NCBI RefSeq assembly: GCF_041381155.1
Contig: NC_091136.1
Coordinates: forward strand, 46,490,284 to 46,554,283
From: Argopecten irradians
Lineage: Eukaryota; Mollusca; Bivalvia; Pectinida; Pectinidae
Direction of reading: 5' to 3'
Length of the DNA: 64,000 bases
Shown in pieces: positions 54,601 to 64,000 of this stretch. A program made the position numbers and the translations under genes. Under the pieces are notes generated by a model, which was given only the letters and a program-made list of their open reading frames with translations, searched no databases and had not been told where the DNA came from. Within the stretch, counting starts at the first letter, position 1; every line of letters begins with the position of its first letter.

Positions 54601-57600
54601 GATGAATGTTTAACAAAAAGATAATTGGTTACGCAGTATCTATTGAAAAGTGTGTCTATGTATATTATTTGAAATAAATCAATTAAACGGAATACGCGCT
54701 TTAAATTATTTTTCGAAATATTGACAAATCACGCTGACATTCTATATCTGTCTTTATTGCGTATTTTCCTGCTTAAATCGATAGTTGAAATGACAAGTAT
54801 AAAATGGTATCCTGGAAAAATCTGTATTTTAATGGCTGTTGTTTAAACAGGAGCGCAAAAAAAAATAATTAAAAATAAACAACAACCGTCCTCAGAATAA
54901 GAGCAATAAGTTCACAGATAATATATTATCCATCATGTCCTTTTTTAATACAACAGTCCTTTTCAATACAACAACCGTCATCAAAATTAGAGCATTTAGT
55001 TTACAGATAGTGTATTATTCAATATTTACAGTTTAACCATACTTTCTAGCATTATCATTATCAGTTTATAATGATAGTACAGCACGTGAGGCGATTCCAT
55101 TGTCACAGGAATAGTCGCTGCCGTAACAACGTGGGGTCATGTTCCCACCTTTGGCGGGAACATATGAATGACTCGATTACAATCAGCTGTTCAATCGAAT
55201 TCGTTAACCATGACGGAAGAAAAAAAATGCAATTGTCGCGAGAATTACTAATATTAATTTGCGTGAAAAACTGTAAATATAAGGAAAAGTTGTTCATTTT
55301 GTTGAGGTTATGAGGGTTTAATGATAATAGATCCCGTTTAAATTTTATGTAACCCGGCTTCGCCGGCTATACCCTCATAAATAAAAATCTATTCCTTATT
55401 TGTCCTTTTCAGTGCAACGCCCTACACTTATTCTCCTGGTGCGACTCATATTGATTCTCTATACGTCATTCCCCTGTGTCACTGTTTAGGCGTGTTTCAG
55501 CTCCACATGATATTGATATTATGGGATTGAAGCCCACGTCAACATATACTCAGTAACGTATGGCAAACTCAAAAACCGACTTCCGATAAAAAATATTTTC
55601 AATTAGCAGTGCGTTGATTCGTATGAACATGACTAAACTCTGCACTTAATGAATCTATATCATTATAGCTTTAGTAAAAAGCAAAAACTGTAAAAACAAA
55701 TTCTATACGTAAATCTTGTGAAGTTTCATATCCATCAAGCGAAAAATGGAACAGTGACAATGAATGTAACATTACTTCTTTGGAGAAAACTAGACTTACA
55801 GAATGTTTTGGCCAAGCTGTCTCCCTTCATTGTTTATGTTTTCAGTAATTATAAAACATCTGAGGTATTGTTGCAATAGCCGTTCGTTATTTATTTTTAA
55901 TATTCATAATATTTTAAGGAATAAACACACTACACACTGTCCGTGCACCTTTTTCTTCGTTCTATATTAACAATAATTATTTGTCATCGTCTGACAAGAT
56001 TGATTGCTCAGTCATTTATCAGTGAACATAACGCCAGATGATATGAAGAAAACGGCTAAAGTATCACTCATACATTAATGACATCACAACTGATATTTTT
56101 CCGTAAGGAAAGATAACTATGTGATATGCAAAGGATATACACTTAAAAATATGTGTTTGGTTTTTTGAAGTGTTTTTATTTCAATTATTTAGGATTTGTT
56201 TCTATATTATTTCGTTTTTTTAATTCAAACAAAATAAGGACATTAGTATAACAGCGTGTAGTAATCAGGATAATTATTATAGTTACATATAAATTCTTCT
56301 GGAGACACAAATGCCTCATATATCCGTTTTGAGTAAACCGACGACATGAATGATATAACAGATCAATAATAGATCATGTTGATACAAGGTGATAATTAAT
56401 CGATGGCACATTATAAATCAGTTTCACTGGACCATTAAAAAGTCGTTTAGAAAACATGTAATCAATTTCATCAAGGTTTTCATTTAATTAAAGATGCTCC
56501 AACGCTGACAAATGGTATTTTTGCACTATCAAAAACAGGAACAGACGATTTAGTATTTTTCTTCAGTTACAAAAGTTACTTACTTTACATTACAACCATT
56601 GAAATGTTTCAGCTTCTAATTTTACTTCAAGTTAAAAATATGTAAAAAACAATTAATTGCATCCCGAAAAAATTCTGTGTCACTATATCCTATATGGAAG
56701 GAAGTACTGATTGCGCATGCACCAAAGGCGAGATAAATTATTTTATATCATTTTTAGTGTTAATTAGACATATATATACATACATGATCAAACACCAATT
56801 ATTGTTCAACTGATGAATATCATTTATGTTCTATCGGCGGTGGAGCATCTTTAAGATCTAAACGTAGCTTTTAAGGTTTTGTTTTGACACCAGCTCAGAT
56901 CTTGAATAATTAAGTTTTTCCATTTGGTAAATATATATATCCTTATTAAACACTGGAAAATAATCCCACGCTACATATGATGTATTCAACTAAAAAGATG
57001 AGCGTCATCACTTTGGTTAACTAAGGGCGTTGGAAGTTTTAGGATGACCCGGGATTAAAACTTTACCTCAGTCATCATTGTCTGAAGTTGATAGAAGTGC
57101 ATCTTGTAGTGCTAATCAATTAAAATGTCCACTGGTTCCACGGTGAAGGTAGTTGTGATACCTTGAAAAACTGTCATAGGCCATTGCCTAGTTTTATCAT
57201 ATCATCGTATTTTCTAGTTACTAAAGATGCTAAAAAATCATTAGTACTGATATGGTGTCCATTCATAATTCAAAGATTAAAATGTTACGGTATAATTAAG
57301 ATATACACCCTTTATTCTTTATTTGAGACCATGGTAACCAATTTTCCTCCTTTGTGTATTTATGGTGGCTGCTTTTGAAGTATAATGATGTATCAAGCAT
57401 TAGACATCCATATCTTGCGACAATGGACCAAATTTGAACACAATTGTTCCAATAGCGAATACTTTATTAAGTGACCTGGTTACAATGGCAACCAATTCAA
57501 TTTATGCAAAAGAAAATCTACTAGCAAATTTACATGTGTGTAATTCATGAAAATTGGCCTAGTTGTTAAAGAAGAATTGTCCAATTTCTTTCTACAAAAA

Positions 57601-60067
57601 AGAGGTTTCATTCCAGGTATACCTGATAACTTAATAACTAGGGAATAATACTTAAATTGATATAGGCTTAGAGAGTATTATACGTGCGATCAATGAATAT
57701 GTCAAAGGTAATGTTCAAGCTAATTTGAAAAAATCTAATAGAAACTGCCCACAGCCCAATTTTCTTTAAACTTTGCATATCGAAAGTTGTTCCTCTAAAA
57801 AACACTTCTTTTTCTTTTTGTTATTTTAAAAAGGCCCTAGGGGTCTGTAATCTCTGCGTTCATTTTCATTAAAACTACCTGCTTATATCAAAACTATAAC
57901 ATCCTTTGTTAAATATTTTACATTCTTTATTTATAATATAGTATATAATATAATATATATAATCATTTGAGTAGATCATATACTTTACATATGATATATA
58001 TTTGGGGGAAAACGAAACATTGCTCTTTGTTGATCTCATTTTACCCTGTGGACATATTCATGTTGAAATAAGTTGCAAAATTGAAATGCAAGAAATCAGT
58101 GTTTGTGTGACTTGAAAATAGCAAGTGAAGGTAGCAACCTTTTCTGTTGATATACCTTACTATACATTTTCAGATTAATATTCCGATTTAAGTGCACATG
58201 AATGCAAAGAAATTATTTTGAATGCTAAATATTATTGTAACGCTTTCGAAAATATAGGTTGTCATGGTAATAAAATGGAGGTCCCTGATTGGTTGAAATT
58301 AAGATATTGTAAGATTTAAGTGAAAATTGGTAAATAGAAGTTATTAAGTAAACTGAATAACGCGGAAACTTAAGGAAATTATATAATACAGAATGACATT
58401 GGTGGGCGAACTCTTTTCACCAACACTTCGTCCAAGGTATGCTTTTAGATGCTTCAATTAAACATTTTCCAAAATCCAAGAAGATAATCAATCAGAAGAA
58501 TATAATGCTAATTTCATGTATATTTTCAGGCGAATCCCTGTTTTAATTCGGGGATGTGGAATGGTGCCAATTGTAATTGCCCCACGGGTTGTTCAGGAAC
58601 CTTCTGTGGAAACTGTTACACAGGTAAGACAGCAAGTCATGTGTGGTCAAAGTAAGCTGCTACACAAGTAATACATGTATTGGTGTTATATTTCTTTATG
58701 ATTGTATTGTCATACCATTCTAGTAATGATAGGATCATGTTACTGTACCAATTGGATATACCGAACATAGTAAAAAGCATGCAACAAGCGAATACATTAC
58801 AATTTTCCCAACAACGCGTCAAAACAAATGATTACCTTGTCGTTGTCATAACATTTACCTTTAACATTTATTCATTGGTTTTATTACAAACATAATAATG
58901 ACGTATTTTTCGTTTTTTATGAAAGAAGCTTCATTTCACAGGCATGAGATTTAATCTTTTCTGGATTTGGCCTACCAGAAACATTCAATCATTTAACACT
59001 TGACAAAACAATGATAAGAGCTGAAATGCATTTTGCTTCTTACTTTTAAACAGCGATTTATTCAAAAAAATTCTACTAGACATAAACGTTGTAAGTTTGG
59101 CTTATGGTCCTCATTAAGAGCTTTTTACATCGATCCGCCCATCGCTGGCTAATCTGAGCACCCAGGAAGAATTATAGTTTCTCTCGACTGCCGATCGCTG
59201 TTACACATAACACCGATCTATAGACTATTTCATCAAATCACTAACACTGTAGCCTTCCTCTTATTAGGCATTTATTTCTCTATATCGCCTTTTCTATGTA
59301 TGATTTGACGTCTTTATTTCAGGCATTAACATGCGTTACCTCGTGTATTACAAAAAAAAACACAATCAATATTAGAATGTTACACATGTATGGAGCCAAA
59401 GATTAGTAAGCATAATGCAAAATAAATAGGAAATTATATTGCATTCACTTTTTAATTAAGAGCCAATATTACTTTCCTAGATTGTACTGACGGGACGAAT
59501 GACGGACTCACTGGTACAGCTGTTATAGCCTATATCCAACCCGTAGGTTCACCAGCCGCTTTCCCCGTTTTGTGTAACTTTGACAATGCGATCACATATA
59601 TCCAATATCGTCGTCATGGAAACATAAGTTTCAACAGAGATTGGCAATCCTATGTGGAAGGTTTTGGTGATCTGAAGGGAGATTTCTGGCTCGGAAACAA
59701 ATATATACACCTCATTACAACCCAGAAAGCATATATCTGTGGCGTTCGTTTGTTTGATGATACTTATGCCTGGCGATTCGATGGATACTCGGATTTCAAA
59801 GTTGACTCAGAGGTAAACTCATTTACTTTGACCTATACACCCTTTTACGTCGATTCGGGAATGTCACCCGCCGATAGCACAAAGGATTCACAAAATCAAC
59901 CATTCAGTACGCATGACCAGGATCCCAGAGGATGTGCTACGTCAGAACAGGCCGGATGGTGGTATAACACCGGATGTACTACCGGAGCTAATGCTAATGG
60001 TCAGCTACCTTTTGATTGGTCAACAATTACAGGTGTAACTAAAACTGGAATGGGACTCTACTACTAA
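51239..60067 (+). CDS. Four-exon gene: secreted PAN, Thr-rich, EGF-like, fibrinogen-domain lectin (FREP-like)
   Basis: Joining 51239-51652, 53860-53937, 58530-58623 and 59481-60067 gives 390 residues with every junction in phase. Order: signal peptide (1-22, ending VYGQ); PAN/apple-like domain (about 23-110, Cys 38, 58, 62, 69, 84, 95); Thr/Ser-rich stretch expected to be O-glycosylated (about 111-164); compact EGF-like module with six Cys (165-195); fibrinogen-related domain (about 196-390). The last contains [34 protein letters not shown] and [16 protein letters not shown], the family's diagnostic blocks. DQD is the usual calcium site. The usual GGWTVIQRR block is degenerate (ITYIQYRR). By family knowledge such proteins are soluble, glycan-binding recognition lectins used in innate immunity in molluscs; ligand unknown. 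The domain is a little short of the usual 210-220 residues. More Thr-rich microexons may exist in the introns. Confidence 0.85.
51970..52453 (-). mobile_element. Internally deleted, decayed mariner-like element
   Basis: Lies in intron 1 of the FREP-like gene. The ends share the exact inverted 15-mer GTTCGAAAAGAATTG (left, after CGAGGGAA, about 51979-51993) and CAATTCTTTTCGAAC (right, 52430-52444); the left end abuts TA. On the minus strand the interior reads [20 protein letters not shown], then after a stop [20 protein letters not shown], and near the end [18 protein letters not shown]. This is the order of the C-terminal half of a mariner transposase: the TxxxYY block, the block preceding the second catalytic Asp, and the terminal EYFEG motif. 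At 484 bp against roughly 1.3 kb for a full element, with stops and a lost catalytic motif, it is inactive. Confidence 0.85.
52504..52594 (+). pseudogene. Decayed duplicate of the exon 1 3' part of the FREP-like gene
   Basis: CTAATATCAGTACAACT is identical to 51531-51547 in exon 1. It is followed by weaker matches in order: ACCTTATTGATAAAAAGGTTGATA against ACTCCTTGTATGAGAAGATTGATA (differences visible), then CGACTACAGCGATATG against CGACTACAGCAATG. Frame is lost and no splice donor follows. It starts about 50 bp after the right end of the mariner remnant, so the upstream part may have been replaced by that insertion. Confidence 0.75.
52921..53133 (+). mobile_element. tRNA-derived SINE, nearly full copy
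   Basis: The 5' part is tRNA-like: box A TGGCCGAGTGGT (52931-52942) and box B GGTTCGAATCC (52990-53000), closest in form to Leu/Ser-type tRNA. It lacks a convincing paired acceptor stem. The body runs CAGTTGCCAGGTACTGAC, TGGTTTTTCTCCGGGTACTC, AACCTGGCACGTCCTTATAT, GACCCTGGCTGTTAATAGGA and an A-rich CTAAAACAAACCAAA tail. Transcription would be by RNA polymerase III from the internal boxes, with retrotransposition by a partner LINE. It lies in intron 1 of the FREP-like gene. The body and tail recur at 24741-24899 and about 27353-27400. It resembles described mollusc SINE families, but I cannot name the family from sequence alone. Confidence 0.9.
53860..53937 (+). CDS. Exon 2 of FREP-like gene: Thr/Ser-rich microexon
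   Basis: 26 complete codons in phase 0, between the acceptor TTTTTGGTCACCAAAG (ending 53859) and a donor GTAAAT at 53938. Encodes [15 protein letters not shown] then [11 protein letters not shown]. It ends in the same VTT-then-GT context as exon 1 (ACTACG|GTA), suggesting that exons of this stalk arose by duplication. Acceptor strength is moderate, so inclusion may be variable. As it is symmetrical in phase, skipping would keep the frame. Confidence 0.7.
54880..55040. repeat. Local tandem duplication, about 90-bp period, in intron 2
   Basis: CAACAACCGTC recurs at about 54880 and 54969. In each copy it is followed in order by AGAGCA-TA, GTT-ACAGATA and a TATTAT word. The copies have diverged moderately. 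Confidence 0.7.
56488..56854. mobile_element. TTAA-flanked MITE, copy 2 (family B, both ends intact)
   Basis: Starts TTAA then AGATGCTCC and ends GGAGCATCT then TTAA, with the inverted repeat continuing imperfectly inward (AACGCTGACA against the reverse of TCGGCGG). About 367 bp, non-coding, in intron 2 of the FREP-like gene. TTAA on both sides is the target-site signature of piggyBac-type transposons; it could alternatively be part of the inverted repeat. The second copy is at 15414-15767. Confidence 0.85.
58530..58623 (+). CDS. Exon 3 of FREP-like gene: compact EGF-like module
   Basis: Acceptor TATATTTTCAG ends at 58529 and donor GTAAGA begins at 58624. 31 codons plus one base: [15 protein letters not shown] then [16 protein letters not shown]. 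The six Cys are spaced x10, x1, x3, x4, x2, as in a short EGF-like fold (with CNCPTG-GTFC). The exon enters in phase 0 and leaves in phase 1, matching both neighbours. Confidence 0.83.
59481..60067 (+). CDS. Exon 4 of FREP-like gene: fibrinogen-related domain and stop
   Basis: Acceptor ACTTTCCTAG ends at 59480. G from exon 3 plus AT completes Asp196. 194 further residues and TAA at 60065-60067. The conserved blocks of the fibrinogen C-terminal fold run in order: [71 protein letters not shown] and GMGLYY. An extra Cys in AYICGVRL is unusual where the family normally has a non-Cys residue. The whole domain on one exon is common in invertebrate FREPs. Confidence 0.92.
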
Positions 60068-62543
60068 ACTCATATTTCCAACGTTTTACAAAGTTTACCA
60101 AAATCATCATCAATGGTATGTTTAATGAAACATTTTATTTCTACATATTAGTTAAATTAAAGAAGATGGATCATTAGCAAAAGAAGGATAAATGGAGCCT
60201 TCTGGGGCCAAAGCGAATAAGATGCATAAACCATTAACTGAAAAACGACTTCAAAAACGCTGGGAAGCAATTTCCAATTTCAGTTCAGACGGATAATGAC
60301 TTTTTAAATTTTCGTACATATCTTATTGTTTAGGGGATCTCAAAAAGGACTGTAATACACGGTATTTCAAGACCAAAACTTACCTTACCGAAAATTACAT
60401 TTTTATTTAATGTTTTAGAATTGTCGGATTTCTTGCTTTTTAGTAAAATGTAAAAGGATTTTAGGTTTTATTTTCTTCCTCTTTTTTCAGTGAAACTCAA
60501 AATGGTCCCAATGAACTAAACACTACGCCATCATTATTATAGTTTATTGTTTGTGTCCATTAGAATGATATACAATGTACTCATTGAGCTTATCAAGATT
60601 ATCACGCATGTCCGAAATATGTAGCTGTCATCATTCAGTCATCAATTAATAATATTCCATTTAGGAAAAATCACCTCTTTTCAAGTTTTCAGATGTTGAG
60701 ATGTTATTCAATATCTTTGTGAGTTAATTATATTTACTGTGTAAACTCTCTCCAATGCATTTATTTTCAGTTGTTATACGCATTTTAATCACAGGCAATC
60801 CTTTATTTCATTAATGTTGATCATCATACGACTAAACATTTGTCACAATGCCAGTCTCATCATTTACATCAAATACAAAGAAGGTGTCTTGATGATGACA
60901 TTTAGATACTGCGCTACATACACGATTTAAGTGTTCATACATTATAAATAAGATTTGCGAAATGAGACTTTAAAATATATTTGCAAACAATGGCAAAAAA
61001 AAAAAAAAAAAAAAAACAATGAGAAAAAAAACCCTCATGAAGTTCCTTATAAATTCAACACAAATCTGATACACTAGTTACCATATAACTTCAACTACAT
61101 TTTAAAATTACTATATTCCTTTACTTTATTCCCCAATAAAACATACCATATTTATTGGCTCACCAAATGACAAAATATGTTTTAATATGATCAATGTCAT
61201 TTCAGTATTCAATCCGAAATAAAAAAATTGGTGATGATATATTTTACCGTCTATATTATATTTGTGAAAGAGATTATATAAGATGCTAACTGTCATCTAT
61301 AATTGTTATTTGCTCTTGATTTGATTCAGTATAGCATGCCTTCTTTGTTAAACTTAGACTTTCACTAATCCGCAATACCTGCTTCTGACCTGTTCGTTTT
61401 CGTATTCGTATTGGGTACATTCTAATAACTCTATTTTAAAAACTACTTATATTTTTAATTGAAATTATCTTAATCAAACAAAGTATTTAATTGGGAAGAA
61501 TATATTAATTATATGATGAAGTCTGGTTTTATATTTTTTTACCATTCAAACACAAATTTAAACACATAAGAACTGTCATCTATATATTAAGAAACCTTAT
61601 TCAGATGTATATCAATACCAGGTAAATGGTGTTCTTTTAAAAAATACATTCGAAACAAGAATCGTATTATGATATGTATTTGAGTTAGTCAGACTGTACG
61701 TACTACAAATGTGGAGTCTTTTGAGTACATTAATGTATATTATGTATAGTTACTTTGAAAAAAATCTTTACTGTAACGATGTTGTCCATTTCTTACTGCA
61801 TGAATGCAGTGTCCTGTGTACATGCCAATTATATTTGTATCGCATTCAAACATAAGTTGAAAAATTTAATGCAATAAAATAATCTACATTTTTATTAGAG
61901 AATTATTGAGGTTTTGCAATTAGGTATTTTTGTAATTTTTGTACGATTGAGCAGACAATAAATGTGTTTTGGTTATAAATGATTTTAATGAAAGATTGGT
62001 TCAGTTAAACAACTCAGTTTGCCTCACTATGAGTTAAACAAACTGATGAAATAAACTTTAATATACATAAAATAAACAATAAAGAAAGATATTATGTTTC
62101 TAGATCTCTTACTTTTCAACGGCGCTCTATCTTAGGTAACTAAGTAACAGGTTTCTATACTCATGTTCCAATGCAAGATTTAGTATCATATAATACATTA
62201 TACTATGTTTTCCCTGTGCAATGGATCACTACCTTCATCACGAAACAGTCATACATACATTGGTCCATATTGACATTGTCTAGTCACATGCAATTAACCA
62301 ATTACTGAACACAATGTTTGTTTTAATTGACAGAGGAGACAGCAAAGAAAAGATTACGTCTTTATAGAAGCAATTTTAGCACGTTTTGTCATTAAAACAA
62401 CCTACGCCAGTGACAGCTCTATGACACCATTGATCGATTTGCTAGATTAGTTTAATGTCCTTCTGATCATGATATGTTATGCAGTTATGTATCGCAACAG
62501 GCCAACAACCATGTGTACTATATAATTCAATCGTGATTTTCTT
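60068..62543. other. Region between convergent genes; 3' UTRs, no gene
   Basis: Holds the 3' ends of the FREP-like gene (plus) and the CENP-C gene (minus). Plus-strand AATAAA words at about 61873, 61960 and 62050 are possible polyadenylation signals. On the minus strand ATTAAA at 62456-62451, about 90 nt past the stop, is the nearest candidate for CENP-C. A 22-bp poly(A) lies at 60995-61016. No other feature seen. Confidence 0.5.
60995..61016. repeat. Poly(A) tract, 22 bp
   Basis: An uninterrupted A run followed by CAATGAG and another A-run. Simple repeat; no recognised retroposon precedes it. Confidence 0.9.
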
Positions 62544-62959
62544 TTACACTACCACCGGTTTCCAGTCTGCAGGTTCAAGGGAATGCTGAGGAGTAAGTAA
62601 TCGCTCTGCCGGCTTCTCCTCGGGTTTATCTGCCTCCTTGTGGTCGGCATCATTGGTATTCTGTTCTTGGTCAATTTTCTGGTTCGGTTCGAGATCCCTC
62701 GGGCGTGGTGTATTTTCCACAACATTATCCTTGAGTGCGTCCCCGACTGTTGGTCGCTGTAAAGATTCGTCTTTTTGTCTAGGTGTGTCCGTAACGAACG
62801 TGCCTTCACGCGCGGTCACTTGACCCATTTTGCTCTCTCTTTCTTTCCGTTCCATTATCTCCTTATCCGATGCTTCTTTCTCGGGAGGTACTTCTTTGAC
62901 TACTGTGTAACTAAACTTTGCCTCCTCATTCCGCAGATTCTTTATACTGTACGTATTAC
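62544..62959 (-). CDS. CENPC: CENP-C last exon: end of cupin plus charged tail
   Basis: 416 nt after the acceptor CATTTTAG. GT completes the Gly codon begun in the previous exon (VPR-G-NTYS). 137 further residues and TAA at 62546-62544. About 22 residues finish the cupin and the remaining 115 are a disordered-looking tail. Confidence 0.88.
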
Positions 62960-64000
62960 CTAAAATGTATTTTTTGGATAGAACAATGCTAAATAAATGC
63001 TTCGTTAAAACGGAATAAGTTCCTTTAAAACTAGTTTCATTGCAAGAGTAAAATGTTTATGATTTCCTATTTTCGTCTTTGAAATTTTAATCACTTTATT
63101 GAGTGAAGTCAGTCGTGATAAAGCGTCAATTTGATAATAATGATATTCATAGCTAACAATGCAAGTAATAAAATGTTGAATTGAGATAATACAAAAAACA
63201 ATTTGATGTTATTCACGAGATAATATAAACCAGTATGTCAATCATTTGCAGATTAAAATATATTTGAATGTTTTGTTATCTACCTTATCAAGAGTATGCA
63301 TATTGCCAGTTAAATGTTGATTTACCTCTAGGGACAAAGAAGAAATCCCCGGATACAATAACGGAAGTGCTTTCGTGGATAGTCAGTGATACCCGTCCGT
63401 ACCACAACTGGAAAATCTTTATAAAAGGAAAATAGGTGATGTTTTTACTATACTCTTTGTGATATCGATAATTAATTATTTTTATACTTATACTACTGGT
63501 AGATGAGCATACTCCACCAGGTAAACCTGAGTTAGTGTGGATATGATTAGTATACTAAGGTGTCGTTTCATATTAAGGAGTTATCAGCCCCTGATGAGTC
63601 TTTGACTGTTGTAGCATAAGTATGTATGCGGACATTTCGCACACAAAACGGTATTTATTTCCTTAAACATGTTATAACACTCAATAACAATCCAAAAGAG
63701 CATAAACTGAAGTCAAATACAGAAAAGTAACACGTAACTGGCATTTCCTTTGTGATGCTTGCAGGGATTGATGTTTTAACCGGAAGATGCCTTTGCTGTA
63801 AGGGTGATTACAAGGTCATTCAGATTTACAGGCTGAGTTAAGTGTACTTACCAGGTCACCCCTAGTAACGAGTTGTGTAGGTTTCATTTCCATAGGTCTT
63901 AGTAGTAAAACGCCGCTCCCAAATCTTTTCTGGATTAAGCACCGTGACAATACATAGGGATCCGTAGGTTTGGGCTCAGCCCCTGACGGTCCCACGAATA
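62544..64000 (-). CDS. CENPC: CENP-C (Mif2-like) centromere protein, C-terminal exons; 5' part outside window
   Basis: Three minus-strand exons, 64000-63852, 63407-63326 and 62959-62544, join in phase to give 214 visible residues ending VVV and TAA. The first about 98 residues form the CENP-C/Mif2 cupin: GSGVLLLRPMEMKPTQLV, then LWYGRVSLTIHESTSVIVSG, then DFFFVPRGNTYSIKNLRN and EEAKFSY. The FFVPRGN-YSI-N block and the GKV-type strand are diagnostic. In this family the cupin homodimerises CENP-C, which bridges CENP-A nucleosomes and the kinetochore. The CENP-C nucleosome-binding motif would lie upstream, beyond the window. After the cupin the frame runs on for about 115 hydrophilic residues rich in Glu, Lys, Asp and Pro, with three Thr-Pro sites (DTPRQK, NTPRPR, LTPQ), whereas characterised homologues end soon after the cupin. 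Confidence 0.9.
63326..63407 (-). CDS. CENPC: CENP-C exon (cupin core)
   Basis: 82 nt: 27 codons plus one base, entering in phase 0 after an acceptor ending TTTTCCAG and leaving in phase 1 at GTAAAT. Encodes the cupin beta strands from LWYGRVS to FFFVPR. Confidence 0.92.
63852..64000 (-). CDS. CENPC: CENP-C exon (cupin, first part), cut by window edge
   Basis: 49 codons visible, open to the window edge. Reads TDPYVLSRCLIQKRFGSG then VLLLRPMEMKPTQLVTRGDL. Donor GTAAGT on the minus strand (complement of 63851-63846), phase 0. The 5' end of this exon is not determined. Confidence 0.88.

Overview
This is AT-rich animal nuclear DNA: long introns, GT-AG splicing, many decayed transposable elements, simple repeats and no operon structure. 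A tRNA-derived SINE, a secreted PAN/mucin/fibrinogen-domain protein and the general texture fit a lophotrochozoan, most likely a bivalve mollusc. That assignment is inference from content; no species marker gene is present.

Genes: most of the window (about 1-41,900) shows no gene I can support. Three genes are supported by reading frames that join in phase across consensus splice sites. (1) A plus-strand two-exon gene (42066-42202 and 44881-45388) encodes a 214-residue single-pass membrane protein of unknown family with repeated YxN tyrosine motifs in its tail. (2) A plus-strand four-exon gene (51239-60067) encodes a 390-residue secreted protein: signal peptide, PAN/apple-like domain, Thr/Ser-rich stalk, short EGF-like module and C-terminal fibrinogen-related domain, an architecture expected of a mollusc FREP-type lectin. 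(3) A minus-strand gene running off the right edge (64000 to 62544) holds the last three exons of a CENP-C (Mif2) centromere protein: the cupin dimerisation fold plus an unusual charged C-terminal tail of about 115 residues. Genes 2 and 3 converge, with about 2.5 kb between their stop codons. A fourth, weak candidate is a short secreted-peptide exon at 47401-47620.

Repeats: a 27-bp minisatellite (10741-11757); a near-perfect 37-bp inverted repeat (13439-13527); paired copies of several dispersed repeats (14540/19549, 15414/56488, 32371/40985); a decayed non-LTR retrotransposon end (31091-31895); a pogo/jerky-like MITE (40231-40403); a candidate 1.9-kb DNA transposon with perfect 18-bp terminal repeats (48530-50426); an internally deleted mariner remnant inside the first intron of the lectin gene (51970-52453), next to a decayed copy of part of that gene's first exon; and three SINE copies (one full, two partial).

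The three genes have no visible functional link. They are ordinary eukaryotic neighbours: one probable cell-surface signalling adaptor, one probable secreted recognition protein and one kinetochore component.
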